Assembly: GCA_013140765.1 (NCBI GenBank)
Contig: JABFSE010000010.1
Span: forward strand, 88,510-152,509
Reading direction: 5' to 3'
DNA: 64,000 bases
Origin: Sulfuriferula sp.
Lineage (GTDB): Bacteria > Pseudomonadota > Gammaproteobacteria > Burkholderiales > Sulfuriferulaceae
A program made the position numbers and the translations under genes. Shown in pieces: positions 8,511 through 17,959 of this stretch. Below the pieces are notes generated by a model. That model worked only from the letters and a program-made list of their open reading frames with translations, did no database searches and was not told the origin of the DNA. Numbering within the stretch: position 1 is the first letter of the stretch; each line of letters opens with the position of its first letter.

Positions 8511-11500
8511 TAGCCAAGTTTATTAACTGGTCGTTGCAGAACCGCTTTTTAGTCATCGTTGCCACCTTGATAGTGACTTTATGGGGCGTGCACGCCGTCA
8601 CACAAACGCCGCTGGATGCGATTCCTGATTTGTCCGATGTGCAAGTTATTATCAAAACCAGCTATCCAGGGCAAGCACCGCGTATCGTCGAGGATCAAAT
8701 CACCTACCCGCTCACCACCACCATGATGTCTGTGCCTGGTGCAAAAGTGGTGCGTGGTTATTCATTTTTTGGGGATTCTTATATTTATGTTTTATTTGAA
8801 GATGGCACAGATCAATACTGGGCACGCTCACGGGTGCTGGAATACCTCAATCAAGCAGCCAGCAAGCTACCCGCAGGCGTTAAACCTGAGCTAGGACCTG
8901 ATGCCACGGGCGTGGGCTGGATTTATGAATATGCTTTAGTTGATAGAACCAACCACCATGATTTAAGCCAATTACGCAGCTTGCAAGACTGGTTTTTGAA
9001 ATATGAATTACGCAGTGTGCCTGGTGTCGCCGAGGTAGCTACTTTGGGTGGCATGGTGAAGCAATATCAAATTGTGCTCAATCCTGACGCGCTCCGCGCT
9101 TATCGCATCACCGTGCAACAAGTGATTAGTGCCGTGCAAGCCGCGAATCAAGAGGCTGGTGGCTCTGTGGTTGAAATGGGCGAAGCGGAGTACATGGTAC
9201 GCGCCACTGGCTATTTGCAATCAATAGACACGATTAAGGAAATACCTTTGGGTACGGGTGCGAATGGCACGCCGATTAGCGTAGGCGATATTGCGCGGGT
9301 GCAGGTAGGTCCGCAATTACGTCGCGGTATCGCAGAATTAAACGGCAATGGTGAAGTCGTGGGTGGCGTGGTTATTATGCGCTCAGGTAAAAATGCGATG
9401 GACACCATAGCCGCTGTTAAAGCCAAATTAGCCAGTTTGAAACAAGGTTTGCCAGCAGGTGTGGAAATCGTACCGACCTACGACAGATCTGATTTAATCC
9501 AACGCGCAGTGGATAGTTTAAGCTATAAACTACTTGAGGAATTTATAGCTGTTGCTTTGATTTGTTTTGTATTTTTATTTCATATCAGATCAGCCTTAGT
9601 CGCGATTATTGCGTTGCCTATAGGCGTGCTCATGGCGTTTGTGGTGATGCACTGGCAAGGCATTAACGCTAATATCATGTCGTTAGGTGGTATCGCGATT
9701 GCCATAGGGGCGATGCTGGATGCCGCGATTGTGATGATAGAAAATGCGCATAAACACTTAGAAGCCTGGCACCAACAATCGCCCAATACGCCGCCAACGG
9801 CACAACAACACCTGCGTTTAATCAGTGATGCGGCGATAGAGGTAGGTCCTGCGCTATTCTTCAGCCTACTGATTATTACCGTTAGTTTTGTGCCTATTTT
9901 TACGCTACAAGCGCAAGAAGGACGTTTGTTCGCCCCGCTTGCTTATACCAAAACTTACGCCATGGCGGCGGCGGCAGGTTTATCGGTGAGTGTGATTCCC
10001 GTGCTCATGTCGTATTTTATACGCGGAAAAATCAATAGCGAACACAGTAACCCCCTCAATCGCTGGCTCATTGCGTTCTATCGTCCTGTTATTGCACGGG
10101 TATTACACCACCCTAAAGCCACTTTAGCGGTTGCAGCACTACTGTTGGCAACTACTTTTATCCCGCTATCTCAGCTAGGGAGTGAGTTTATGCCGCCGCT
10201 AGAAGAAGGCGATTTACTCTATATGCCTACCGCCCAACCTAGCATTTCAGCTGGCAAGGCGGCCGAACTACTACAGCAAACAGATAGGCTTATCGCCACT
10301 GTGCCTGAAGTAGCACGGGTATTCGGCAAAGCAGGTCGGGCAGAAACAGCAACCGACCCCGCACCACTGGAAATGTTTGAAACCACCATACAGTTCAAAC
10401 CAAAATCACAGTGGCGAGCAGGCATGACAGAAGAAAAGCTCATCGCCGAATTGGATAAGGTGACTAAAATCCCAGGTCTATCCAATGTCTGGGTGCAGCC
10501 GATACGTAACCGCATTGATATGTTAGCGACAGGGATTAAAACCCCTGTGGGCATTAAAATATCCGGCCCCGATATCAAGGTCATAGAACAAATAGGCGAG
10601 CAAATCGAGGGTTTAATCAAACCTATTGTAGGCACACGCAGTGCTTTGGCGGAGCGATTAACAGGTGGGCGTTACATCACGATAGATATTAACCGCCCCG
10701 CCGCCGCACGTTATGGTCTCAATATCGCTGATTTACAAAGCATTATCGCCAGCGCAGTGGGCGGTGAAAATATCGCAACGACGATAGAAGGGTTGGAACG
10801 TTATCCGATTAACATTCGTTATCCGCAAGCCATGCGTGACTCGGTGAGCGCATTGCGTAACCTGCCGATTATCACCAGATCGGGCGTTACTTTGCCGCTG
10901 TCTAGCGTGGCGGATGTGAACATTACCGATGGTCCAGCCATGTTGCGCAGTGAAAATAGCCGACCTAGCGGTTGGGTGTATGTCGATATTACAGGGCGTG
11001 ATTTAGGTTCATTTGTACATGAAGCGCAACAAATTGTGGCGGCTAAGGTAAAACTACCTGCAGGTTATGCCATTGCGTGGTCAGGGCAATTCGAGTATCT
11101 GGAACGCGCCAGCCAGCGGCTGAAACTGGTTATCCCATTGACTTTAAGTATTATTTTTATGTTGCTATATCTGACTTTCCGTCGCGCAGTTGAGCCAGTC
11201 ATTATCATGAGCACCTTACCATTCGCACTGATAGGCGGGCTTTGGTTAGTGTATGGACTGGGTTATAACTTCTCAATTGCAGTGGCTGTTGGCTTTATCG
11301 CATTGGCAGGGGTGGCGGCAGAGTTTGGTGTGATTATGTTGCTGTATTTGAATCAGTCCATTAGTAAATATGAAACCGCTAACGCGCTGAATAGTCGCGC
11401 TCAACTTATCAATGCGATTATAGACGGCGCAGTATTACGCGTGCGTCCTAAAGCAATGACGGTAGCCGTGATTATCGCAGGCTTAGTGCCGATTATGATA

Positions 11501-11635
11501 GGGCATGAAACAGGATCAGAAGTGATGCAACGCATCGCCGCACCTATGATAGGCGGGATGATTACCGCCCCACTGCTGTCCATGCTGGTGATGCCAGCGG
11601 TGTATTTGTTGTGGAAAGGACGTAAGCTAAAATAA
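8507..11635 (+). CDS. cusA: Heavy-metal RND efflux pump CusA (Cu(I)/Ag(I))
   Basis: 1042 residues, normal length for CzcA/CusA transporters, with twelve expected membrane segments and two large periplasmic loops. The start is typical ([37 protein letters not shown]). The three methionine contexts that in E. coli CusA bind Cu(I)/Ag(I) are present (LLYMP, PLEMF and RIDML), which supports monovalent copper or silver rather than Co/Zn/Cd. It is the last gene of the operon and is followed by a strong terminator. No cusRS or cueR regulator is adjacent. Confidence 0.95.
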   Translation: MIAKFINWSLQNRFLVIVATLIVTLWGVHAVTQTPLDAIPDLSDVQVIIKTSYPGQAPRIVEDQITYPLTTTMMSVPGAKVVRGYSFFGDSYIYVLFEDGTDQYWARSRVLEYLNQAASKLPAGVKPELGPDATGVGWIYEYALVDRTNHHDLSQLRSLQDWFLKYELRSVPGVAEVATLGGMVKQYQIVLNPDALRAYRITVQQVISAVQAANQEAGGSVVEMGEAEYMVRATGYLQSIDTIKEIPLGTGANGTPISVGDIARVQVGPQLRRGIAELNGNGEVVGGVVIMRSGKNAMDTIAAVKAKLASLKQGLPAGVEIVPTYDRSDLIQRAVDSLSYKLLEEFIAVALICFVFLFHIRSALVAIIALPIGVLMAFVVMHWQGINANIMSLGGIAIAIGAMLDAAIVMIENAHKHLEAWHQQSPNTPPTAQQHLRLISDAAIEVGPALFFSLLIITVSFVPIFTLQAQEGRLFAPLAYTKTYAMAAAAGLSVSVIPVLMSYFIRGKINSEHSNPLNRWLIAFYRPVIARVLHHPKATLAVAALLLATTFIPLSQLGSEFMPPLEEGDLLYMPTAQPSISAGKAAELLQQTDRLIATVPEVARVFGKAGRAETATDPAPLEMFETTIQFKPKSQWRAGMTEEKLIAELDKVTKIPGLSNVWVQPIRNRIDMLATGIKTPVGIKISGPDIKVIEQIGEQIEGLIKPIVGTRSALAERLTGGRYITIDINRPAAARYGLNIADLQSIIASAVGGENIATTIEGLERYPINIRYPQAMRDSVSALRNLPIITRSGVTLPLSSVADVNITDGPAMLRSENSRPSGWVYVDITGRDLGSFVHEAQQIVAAKVKLPAGYAIAWSGQFEYLERASQRLKLVIPLTLSIIFMLLYLTFRRAVEPVIIMSTLPFALIGGLWLVYGLGYNFSIAVAVGFIALAGVAAEFGVIMLLYLNQSISKYETANALNSRAQLINAIIDGAVLRVRPKAMTVAVIIAGLVPIMIGHETGSEVMQRIAAPMIGGMITAPLLSMLVMPAVYLLWKGRKLK

Positions 11636-11636
11636 G

Positions 11637-11670
11637 AAAACGCCCGTTACGATTAACGGGCGTTTTGGTT
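11637..11670. terminator. Bidirectional terminator between cusA and iscX
   Basis: Perfect 9-bp stem (11641-11649 / 11654-11662) with a 4-base loop, preceded by AAAA and followed by TTTT on the plus strand. It can serve the convergent cus and isc operons. Confidence 0.9.
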
Positions 11671-11865
11671 TTACTCAGCTTCGTCTATCCAAGCCTGCTG
11701 TATCGCTTCAAGGATTTTTTCGTTGGAGTGTTCAGCGTGGTCATTAAAATCAGGCAATGCCATGACCCAAGCATGTAAATCAGTGAAGCGTATGTACTGC
11801 GGATCGACATCTGGATGCGTTTCATATAGCTCGATAGCAATGTCTAAAGTATCAGTCCATTTCAT
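11671..11865 (-). CDS. iscX: IscX iron-sulfur assembly regulator/adaptor
   Basis: 64 residues, full length for IscX (YfhJ): KWTDTLDIAIELYETHPDVDP, then RFTDLHAWVMALPDFND and a C-terminal ILEAIQQAWIDEAE acidic tail. The family binds IscS and iron and tunes cluster assembly. It is the last gene of the isc operon, one base after fdx, as in E. coli. Confidence 0.95.
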   Translation of the reverse strand: MKWTDTLDIAIELYETHPDVDPQYIRFTDLHAWVMALPDFNDHAEHSNEKILEAIQQAWIDEAE

Positions 11866-11866
11866 G

Positions 11867-12205
11867 TTAATGCCCCTCTTTAACCATATTGACCGTATAT
11901 TTTGGGATTTCTATGACTAGATTTTGGTTCGTCATTATTGCTTGGCAAGATAAACGTGAATTAGGCTCTAAACCCCAAGCCTTGTCCAGCATATCGTCTT
12001 CTAATTCATCCGATGGCGCAAGCGAATTAAAGCCTTCGCGCACAATGACGTGGCAAGTTGTGCAAGCGCAGGATTTTTCACAAGCGTGCTCTATATCTAT
12101 ATCGTTAGTCAATAATACGTCACAAATGCTAATACCAGCATCAGCTTCTAGCACTGCGCCATCGGGACATAATTCTGCGTGTGGGAGTACGATAATTTGG
12201 GGCAT
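11867..12205 (-). CDS. fdx: [2Fe-2S] ferredoxin of the ISC system
   Basis: 112 residues. The cluster ligands are visible as C42, C48, C51 and C87 (CEKSCACTTC and LSCQA), with the extra C46 also seen in ISC ferredoxins. It supplies electrons to IscS/IscU for sulfane-sulfur reduction. It lies eight bases after hscA and one base before iscX. Confidence 0.95.
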   Translation of the reverse strand: MPQIIVLPHAELCPDGAVLEADAGISICDVLLTNDIDIEHACEKSCACTTCHVIVREGFNSLAPSDELEDDMLDKAWGLEPNSRLSCQAIMTNQNLVIEIPKYTVNMVKEGH

Positions 12206-12213
12206 ATAATTCT

Positions 12214-14076
12214 CTATAATGTGTCGATACGTTGACCAGCTAAAACCTGCTTGACGCTATTATCCATGCGTTTAGCGGCAAAGTTGCTGGTGGTTTGATT
12301 TAGGGCTTCAGTCGCATCTATGATGACACGATGATTGTCCGCCGCAATGTAGCTTTGTAACTGCGTGATTTCAGCGTTAATTTGTTGTATCTCTGCGTCG
12401 CTCAATAAGCTATCGCCGTTTTCTGCCAACGCGCTATGTATTGCGTCTATGAGTCGTTGCGCTTCTACGCGGGCTTCTTGCAGAGCGCGTAACTGCATAT
12501 CCAGGCTGGCGTTTTCGTTCGATGATTTAAGCATTTTGGTAATGTCATCATCAGATAAACCATAGGCTGGTTTGACTACGATGGTGGCTTGCACACCGCT
12601 TTTGAGTTCTTCTGCCGATACCGACAGCAAGCCGTCCGCATCAACCTGAAAAGTTACGCGAATACGCGCCGCACCTGCCACCATAGGCGGTATGCCGCGC
12701 AATTCAAATTTAGCCAGTGAGCGGCAATCGCTGACTAATTCACGTTCACCTTGCACCAGATGTATGCTCATTGCAGTTTGACCATCTTTATAAGTGGTGA
12801 ACTCTTGAGCGCGACCTGCGGGGATGGTGGTATTGCGTGGAATGATTTTTTCTGCCAAGCCACCCATCGTTTCTATGCCTAAAGACAATGGGATCACATC
12901 TAACAATAGCCAATCATCTGCCGCGCGATTACCTGCCAGCACATTGGCCTGGATTGCCGCGCCGAGTGCGACCACTTTATCAGGGTCAAGATTAGTTAAA
13001 GGTGCTTGCTGAAAAAACTCAGCCACTGCCGACTGTATGCGCGGCATACGGGTAGAGCCACCAACCATCACCACACCCTTGACATCCTCCACCGTCAATC
13101 CTGCGTCACGCAAGGCTTTACGCGTGGGTGACAAAGTTTTATTGACCAAGCTCGCGGTAATTTCGTTAAAAATAGCGGTAGTGAGTTCTAAGTTAATCAT
13201 TTCGCCTGAGGCTAATAATGCGCTGATATTTACCTGCGTATGGTCGGTCAGTGTTTCCTTAGCCGCTCGTGCTTTAGTCAGTAACAAACGCGTATCGCCT
13301 GCGGTTAAAATCGGAAATTTAGCCTGTTCTAACACCCAGCAATAAATTCTATGGTCAAAATCATCACCACCCAATGCCGCGTCGCCATTGGTTGCCAAGA
13401 CTTCAAACACGCCTTGCGACAAGCGTAAAATAGAAATATCAAACGTGCCGCCACCCAAGTCAAACACGGCGTAAACACCTTCGCTGGCATTATCCAAACC
13501 GTAAGCGATTGCCGCCGCAGTGGGTTCATTGAGCAAGCGCAATACGTTTAAGCCTGCAAATTTTGCCGCGTCTTTGGTCGCTTGACGTTGTGCATCATCA
13601 AAATACGCAGGCACGGTAATCACCGCGCCGACTAATTCGCCACCCAGCGAACGTTCGGCACGATCGCGCAACACCCGCAAAATATCGGCAGACACGGCTA
13701 CAGGGCTTTTTACCCCCGCGCAAGTTTTCAACTGCACCATACCAGGCGCATCGACAAACTGATAAGGAAAGCTGGCGGCATCGACAATATCAGCCAAACC
13801 ACGCCCCATGAAACGCTTAATGGAAACCAGCGTATTATGCGGGTCTGCGCTTTGTAAGGCGAGTGCGGCATAACCGACAGTAACGGTTTGGTCGGCTTGA
13901 TAATGAACCACAGATGGCAGTAATGCCCTACCATCTTCATCATTGAGCACCACTGCCACGCCATTACGCACGCTGGCTACTAGTGAATTTGTTGTACCCA
14001 AGTCTATCCCCACCGCCAATCTGTGTTGGTGCGGCGCAGTGCTCATACCTGGCTCTGAAATTTGCAATAATGCCAT
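12214..14076 (-). CDS. hscA: Hsp70-type chaperone HscA
   Basis: 620 residues. The start [17 protein letters not shown] is characteristic of HscA, followed by the ATPase phosphate loop GIDLGTTNS (about 23-31), [12 protein letters not shown], and [11 protein letters not shown]. The C-terminal half is the substrate-binding domain, which in this family recognises the LPPVK motif of IscU; that motif is present in the IscU of this operon. It works with HscB to release clusters from IscU. It is placed between hscB (3-base gap) and fdx. Confidence 0.97.
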   Translation of the reverse strand: MALLQISEPGMSTAPHQHRLAVGIDLGTTNSLVASVRNGVAVVLNDEDGRALLPSVVHYQADQTVTVGYAALALQSADPHNTLVSIKRFMGRGLADIVDAASFPYQFVDAPGMVQLKTCAGVKSPVAVSADILRVLRDRAERSLGGELVGAVITVPAYFDDAQRQATKDAAKFAGLNVLRLLNEPTAAAIAYGLDNASEGVYAVFDLGGGTFDISILRLSQGVFEVLATNGDAALGGDDFDHRIYCWVLEQAKFPILTAGDTRLLLTKARAAKETLTDHTQVNISALLASGEMINLELTTAIFNEITASLVNKTLSPTRKALRDAGLTVEDVKGVVMVGGSTRMPRIQSAVAEFFQQAPLTNLDPDKVVALGAAIQANVLAGNRAADDWLLLDVIPLSLGIETMGGLAEKIIPRNTTIPAGRAQEFTTYKDGQTAMSIHLVQGERELVSDCRSLAKFELRGIPPMVAGAARIRVTFQVDADGLLSVSAEELKSGVQATIVVKPAYGLSDDDITKMLKSSNENASLDMQLRALQEARVEAQRLIDAIHSALAENGDSLLSDAEIQQINAEITQLQSYIAADNHRVIIDATEALNQTTSNFAAKRMDNSVKQVLAGQRIDTL

Positions 14077-14079
14077 GCG

Positions 14080-14613
14080 TTAAACGTCCATTGCTGCATA
14101 AGCGTCGTCGATTTCGCTCATGATTTTTTCTATGAATTTAAGTTGGCGCACGTTGTCTGTCGCCGCACGCCAATCTTGCTGTTGATCTAATTGTGTTAAT
14201 AATTGCTCACGCCAGCGTTTGCCATGCGTCGCTACGTCGGCTTCTACTTGTTGCAAAGCGGTCATGTCGGCAGCTTGTTGCGCGTCTTGTATTGCCTCGC
14301 GCCAGTCAATTTGTTGCATCAAAAACGCCATAGGTAATTGTGTATTGGTTTGCGCCAATGCCTCTATGCCGTGTAATTGTAGTAAATAAATAGCACGATT
14401 TAGCGGTGATTTTAAGGTTTGATAGGCTTCATTTACGCGGGTGGACCATTGCATGGAAACGCGCTTTTCAGCATCCGATAAATGGGCAAATTTATCAGGG
14501 TGAACTTGATTTTGCAGGCTACGGAAAGTGGCATCTAACGCCGCATTATCTAATTCATAACGCGGTGTCAGCCCAAATAATTCAAAATGATTTTGGTGGA
14601 AATCGAGTGCCAT
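14080..14613 (-). CDS. hscB: J-domain co-chaperone HscB
   Basis: 177 residues. The N-terminal J domain begins NHFELFGLTPRYELD and contains the HPD motif at 38-40 (NQVHPDKF); the C-terminal three-helix IscU-binding domain follows. It stimulates the HscA ATPase and delivers IscU. No N-terminal zinc-binding cysteines are present, as is normal for bacterial HscB. It stands between iscA and hscA. Confidence 0.96.
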   Translation of the reverse strand: MALDFHQNHFELFGLTPRYELDNAALDATFRSLQNQVHPDKFAHLSDAEKRVSMQWSTRVNEAYQTLKSPLNRAIYLLQLHGIEALAQTNTQLPMAFLMQQIDWREAIQDAQQAADMTALQQVEADVATHGKRWREQLLTQLDQQQDWRAATDNVRQLKFIEKIMSEIDDAYAAMDV

Positions 14614-14628
14614 TCGTTAAATCAAATA

Positions 14629-14952
14629 CTAAACGTTAAAACTCTCGCCACAACCGCAGGCATCTTTGACGTTAGGGTTATTAAATTTGAAGCCTTCGTT
14701 AAGCCCTTCCCGTGTGAAATCCAGCTCCATACCATCAATATAAGGCAGGCTTTTCGGATCAACAATCACGGTTACGCCGAATTGTTCAAACGTTAAATCA
14801 TCGTCATCCAGCACATCGGCGAATTCCAGCTTATAAGCCATCCCCGAACAACCGCTGGTACGCACGCCTAAGCGCAAACCCACGCCTTTGCCGCGTTTAA
14901 CAAGGAAATTAGCAATATGCTTGGCCGCACTCTCGGTCACTGTAATCGTCAT
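14629..14952 (-). CDS. iscA: A-type iron-sulfur carrier IscA
   Basis: 107 residues with the three invariant cysteines C35 (SGCSGMAY), C99 and C101 (CGCGESF). A-type carriers accept clusters from IscU and pass them to apo-targets. A clear AAGGA ribosome site precedes ATG 14952. It follows iscU by 18 bases in the isc operon. Confidence 0.96.
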   Translation of the reverse strand: MTITVTESAAKHIANFLVKRGKGVGLRLGVRTSGCSGMAYKLEFADVLDDDDLTFEQFGVTVIVDPKSLPYIDGMELDFTREGLNEGFKFNNPNVKDACGCGESFNV

Positions 14953-14970
14953 GATTTATTCCTTTTAATA

Positions 14971-15366
14971 CTAATGCGCACTCACAGCACCATGTTTGGC
15001 TTTGTAATCATCGACAGCCGCTTTAATTGCGTCTTCAGCCAAAATTGAACAGTGGATTTTAACAGGCGGCAAGGCTAATTCTTCTGCGATAGCCGTGTTT
15101 TTGATTTCCATTGCTTGGTCTAGTGTCTTGCCTTTAACCCACTCGGTCACTAATGAGCTAGATGCAATCGCTGAACCGCAACCGTAAGTCTTAAATTTAG
15201 CATCTTCGATAATGCCATCTTTATTGACTTTGATTTGTAGTTTCATGACGTCGCCGCAAGCAGGCGCGCCAACCATGCCTGTGCCGACTTCATCATCATC
15301 TTTTGCAAATGAACCCACATTACGTGGATTTTCGTAGTGGTCTAAAACTTTATCGCTGTATGCCAT
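14971..15366 (-). CDS. iscU: Iron-sulfur cluster scaffold IscU
   Basis: 131 residues from ATG 15366, chosen because AGGAG lies seven bases upstream and the protein then begins MAYSDKVLDHYENPRN, the normal IscU start; an upstream in-frame extension to 15399 has no support. Cluster ligands C37, D39, C63, H105 and C106 are all present, as is the HscA-recognition motif LPPVK (99-103). It is the scaffold on which IscS and Fdx build [2Fe-2S] clusters. It follows iscS by 17 bases. Confidence 0.97.
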   Translation of the reverse strand: MAYSDKVLDHYENPRNVGSFAKDDDEVGTGMVGAPACGDVMKLQIKVNKDGIIEDAKFKTYGCGSAIASSSLVTEWVKGKTLDQAMEIKNTAIAEELALPPVKIHCSILAEDAIKAAVDDYKAKHGAVSAH

Positions 15367-15383
15367 GATATTTCTCCTAAAAT

Positions 15384-16595
15384 TTAGTGCGCGGCCCATT
15401 TAACGGTGTTCAAATCTATACCGTCTTGGAACATTTCCCACAAAGGTGACAACTCGCGCAGCTTGCCGATTTTTTGATGTAACAATTCAATTGCGTAATC
15501 CACATCTTGTTCAGTGGTGTAACGACCGATAGAGAAGCGGATAGAGCTGTGCGCTAATTCATCTGAACGCCCCAGTGCCCGCAATACATATGAAGGCTCT
15601 AAGCTCGCTGAAGTACATGCAGAACCTGACGACACGGCCAAGTCTTTAATTGCCATCAACAAGGATTCGCCTTCAACAAAATTGAAGCTGATATTCAGAT
15701 TGTGCGGCACGCGTTTTTCCATGTCACCGTTGATATGGACTTCTTCGATGTCAGATAAACCTGTTAATAAACGATCACGTAAGGCACGAATACGCACGTT
15801 TTCAACCGCCATTTCTTCACGCGCAATACGGAAAGCCTCGCCCATGCCGACGATTTGATGCGTTGCCAACGTACCTGAACGCATACCGCGCTCGTGACCG
15901 CCGCCGTGCATTTGCGCTTCTATACGCACACGCGGTTTGCGACGTACATACAACGCACCTACACCTTTAGGGCCGTAAGTTTTATGTGCTGAAAACGACA
16001 TTAAATCGACTTTCAATTTACTCAAATCTATCTCGATTTTACCTGTAGCTTGCGCCGCATCCACATGAAAAATAATGCCTTTTTCACGGCAAATTTCGCC
16101 AATAGCCGCAATATCTTGTATGACACCGATTTCATTATTGACTAACAATATCGAAATAACGATGGTATCAGGACGAATAGCTGCTTTTAATTTTTCTATA
16201 TCCAGCAAACCGTCCGATTCAGGCGTGAGGTAGCTGACTTCATAACCTTCACGCTCTAATTCGCGCATCGTATCCAGCGTCGCTTTGTGTTCAGTTTGCA
16301 AGGTAATCAAATGCTTACCTTTGCCTTTATAGAAATGCGCTGAACCTTTAATGGCTAAATTGATAGATTCCGTCGCGCCTGAAGTCCATACGATTTCTTT
16401 AGCATCGGCATTGACTAAGGCCGCAACCTGTTCACGCGCGGTTTCTACCGCTTTATCTGCTTCCCAGCCAAAATAATGTGAACGACTGGCTGGATTGCCG
16501 TATTGTTCAGTTAAATACGGTATCATTTTTGCGGCAACCCGCGCATCCACTGGGGTTGTTGCTGAATAATCCAAATAAATCGGTTTGTCTAACAT
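15384..16595 (-). CDS. iscS: Cysteine desulfurase IscS
   Basis: 403 residues, the usual length. The PLP lysine is K205 ([10 protein letters not shown]), and the active-site cysteine carrying the persulfide is C327 ([10 protein letters not shown]) on the mobile loop typical of group I desulfurases. It converts cysteine to alanine and supplies sulfur to IscU and other acceptors such as tRNA thiolation proteins. A GGAG site precedes ATG 16595. Its substrate, cysteine, depends on the nearby cysE gene. Confidence 0.98.
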   Translation of the reverse strand: MLDKPIYLDYSATTPVDARVAAKMIPYLTEQYGNPASRSHYFGWEADKAVETAREQVAALVNADAKEIVWTSGATESINLAIKGSAHFYKGKGKHLITLQTEHKATLDTMRELEREGYEVSYLTPESDGLLDIEKLKAAIRPDTIVISILLVNNEIGVIQDIAAIGEICREKGIIFHVDAAQATGKIEIDLSKLKVDLMSFSAHKTYGPKGVGALYVRRKPRVRIEAQMHGGGHERGMRSGTLATHQIVGMGEAFRIAREEMAVENVRIRALRDRLLTGLSDIEEVHINGDMEKRVPHNLNISFNFVEGESLLMAIKDLAVSSGSACTSASLEPSYVLRALGRSDELAHSSIRFSIGRYTTEQDVDYAIELLHQKIGKLRELSPLWEMFQDGIDLNTVKWAAH

Positions 16596-16610
16596 GCTTT
16601 ACTCCAAAAA

Positions 16611-17081
16611 TTAAGCGGCTATCGCTTTATCACTTTTCACGCGGCAATCATCCATCACTGCCACATTTGCTAATTTTGCCTGTTGTTGCTGAACCAAACT
16701 CGCCAGCGTCACGGTGGTTAAATAATCTTGTATGCAGGCATTCAGGTTATGCCATAAATCATGTGTCATACAACGACCGTCATCTTTACAATTTTGCTTA
16801 CCTGCGCATTGCGTTGCGTCTAAAGGCTCATCTACTGCTTGCACAATTTGCGCAACCGAAATATCAACCAAAGCACGTGCAACGCGATAACCGCCGCCTG
16901 GGCCACGCACACTGTCCACTAACTCACGGCGGCGCAATTTACCAAACAATTGCTCTAAATACGATAGCGAAATTTTTTGTCGCTCGCTAATAGCCGCCAA
17001 GGTCACAGGACCTTGTTCATGATTTAATGCTAAATCTATCATTGCAGTTACTGCAAATCGTCCTTTAGTCGTTAAGCGCAT
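16611..17081 (-). CDS. iscR: Rrf2-family Fe-S sensing regulator IscR
   Basis: 156 residues. An N-terminal winged helix (MRLTTKGRFAVTAMIDLAL) is followed by the cluster-binding set C92, C98, C104 and H107, which matches E. coli IscR exactly in spacing. The [2Fe-2S] form represses at type-1 sites; the apo form binds type-2 sites. GAGAGG lies just upstream of ATG 17081. It is the first gene of the isc block and has its own promoter and type-1 operator, so it is expected to repress its own operon when clusters are plentiful. Confidence 0.97.
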   Translation of the reverse strand: MRLTTKGRFAVTAMIDLALNHEQGPVTLAAISERQKISLSYLEQLFGKLRRRELVDSVRGPGGGYRVARALVDISVAQIVQAVDEPLDATQCAGKQNCKDDGRCMTHDLWHNLNACIQDYLTTVTLASLVQQQQAKLANVAVMDDCRVKSDKAIAA

Positions 17082-17115
17082 TGTCCAACCTCTCTACGTT
17101 ACGTGGGTTGGACAA
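17081..17115 (-). repeat. Perfect 10-bp inverted repeat across the iscR start region
   Basis: TTGTCCAACC (17081-17090) and GGTTGGACAA (17106-17115) are perfect complements separated by 15 bases. One arm includes part of the iscR start codon and Shine-Dalgarno area; the other overlaps the -10 box. Because the predicted transcript start is near 17105, only one arm would be in the RNA, so a DNA operator is the simpler reading. Confidence 0.6.
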
Positions 17116-17140
17116 TACAATACCCGATAAATTCAGTCAA
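17112..17140 (-). promoter_or_regulatory. iscR operon promoter
   Basis: On the minus strand TTGACT (17140-17135) and TATTGT (17117-17112) are separated by exactly 17 bases. The predicted start is near 17105, giving a leader of about 24 bases to iscR. The -35 box and spacer are covered by the IscR operator. Confidence 0.8.
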
Positions 17141-17144
17141 CTAT
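17120..17144 (-). promoter_or_regulatory. IscR type-1 operator of iscR
   Basis: The 25-base minus-strand site agrees with the type-1 consensus ATASYYGACTRwwwYAGTC-RRSTAT at 23 positions; the two mismatches are at positions 16 and 17. It overlaps the -35 box and spacer of the iscR promoter, the right place for repression by [2Fe-2S]-IscR. It also spans the TGA stop of cysE. Confidence 0.85.
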
Positions 17145-17885
17145 TTTATTTAAGTATGCCGCGTCAAATTCAGCCGCTTGCGACGCGGGGCAAGTTGTTT
17201 CTACACCCAAGGCTTGCAGTTGTGTCACTATCCACGTAATACGCTCATCCATATCAACAGAATGATCAATTAAGCCGTGCATCGCCTTAACCATAGGGTC
17301 GTTCATGTCAGCACTAATCGCATACGCGGTAAAGCCTAACTTCTTAACGGTCGTGCCTGTTTCGTCAGCGGGTGCATCAGTCAATATCCGTGCGGGTATG
17401 CCCACCGCTGTCGCACCTGCTGGCACATCTTTCACCACGACGGCATTTGAGCCGATTTTTGCATTCGCACCCACTGTCAGTGGGCCGAGTATTTTTGCGC
17501 CTGCGCCGACGACAACACCGTTTTCTAATGTCGGATGACGCTTGCCTTTATTCCATGACGTACCGCCTAGCGTTACCTGATGATAAAGCGTGCAATCATC
17601 ACCGATAACCGCCGTTTCGCCTATCACCACGCCCATGCCGTGATCAATAAAAACACGCCGCCCAATTTGTGCGCCTGGGTGTATTTCTATCCCTGTCGCC
17701 CAGCGACCAAAATAGGCAGTAAATCGCGCCAGCCATTTCCAATCCCAACGCCAGAATCTAGCTGCCAGCCTATGCAACAAAATCGCATGTATGCCAGGAT
17801 AAGTGGTCAACACCTCCCACACTGACCGCGCCGCTGGGTCACGGTCAAATACAACAGCGACATCTTCACGTAATTGTTTTAACAC
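17133..17885 (-). CDS. cysE: Serine O-acetyltransferase CysE
   Basis: 250 residues starting at GTG 17885 with AGAGG six bases upstream. The N-terminal helical domain is followed by a left-handed beta-helix of hexapeptide repeats (about 65-165): [32 protein letters not shown] and the [14 protein letters not shown] loop typical of CysE. It acetylates serine with acetyl-CoA, the committed step to cysteine. It precedes iscR on the same strand, and its promoter carries an IscR operator, so cysteine supply appears to be coordinated with Fe-S assembly. Confidence 0.96.
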   Translation of the reverse strand: MLKQLREDVAVVFDRDPAARSVWEVLTTYPGIHAILLHRLAARFWRWDWKWLARFTAYFGRWATGIEIHPGAQIGRRVFIDHGMGVVIGETAVIGDDCTLYHQVTLGGTSWNKGKRHPTLENGVVVGAGAKILGPLTVGANAKIGSNAVVVKDVPAGATAVGIPARILTDAPADETGTTVKKLGFTAYAISADMNDPMVKAMHGLIDHSVDMDERITWIVTQLQALGVETTCPASQAAEFDAAYLNKIVD

Positions 17886-17926
17886 GGCATCCTCTGAGTG
17901 ATGAGCATCATGCTCTACGAGTGATT

Positions 17927-17955
17927 ATTATGCAATACCCGACTAATTTAGTCAA
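17927..17955 (-). promoter_or_regulatory. cysE promoter
   Basis: On the minus strand TTGACT (17955-17950) and CATAAT (17932-17927) are separated by 17 bases. The predicted start near 17920 gives a leader of about 35 bases to the GTG of cysE. The IscR operator covers the -35 box and spacer, exactly as at iscR. Confidence 0.8.
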
Positions 17956-17959
17956 GTTT
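17935..17959 (-). promoter_or_regulatory. IscR type-1 operator of cysE
   Basis: A 25-base minus-strand site matching the IscR type-1 consensus at 24 positions (only position 2 differs). It contains the full dyad GACT...AGTC and overlaps the cysE -35 box and spacer. It also spans the TAA stop of trmJ. From -35 to the spacer end it is almost identical to the iscR operator region. Confidence 0.88.

Noticed and set aside
10219..10635. 138-residue minus-strand frame inside cusA
   Set aside because: Antisense shadow of an intact RND pump gene.
16478..16990. 170-residue frame opposite iscR/iscS
   Set aside because: It spans the antisense of two certain genes and their gap; no recognisable protein pattern.
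17081..17115. Reading the inverted repeat before iscR as an RNA attenuator hairpin
   Set aside because: The -10 box overlaps one arm, so the transcript would contain only the other arm.
17902..17918. Short palindrome GAGCAT-C-ATGCTC in the cysE leader
   Set aside because: Only six-base arms and a one-base centre; too weak to separate from chance.
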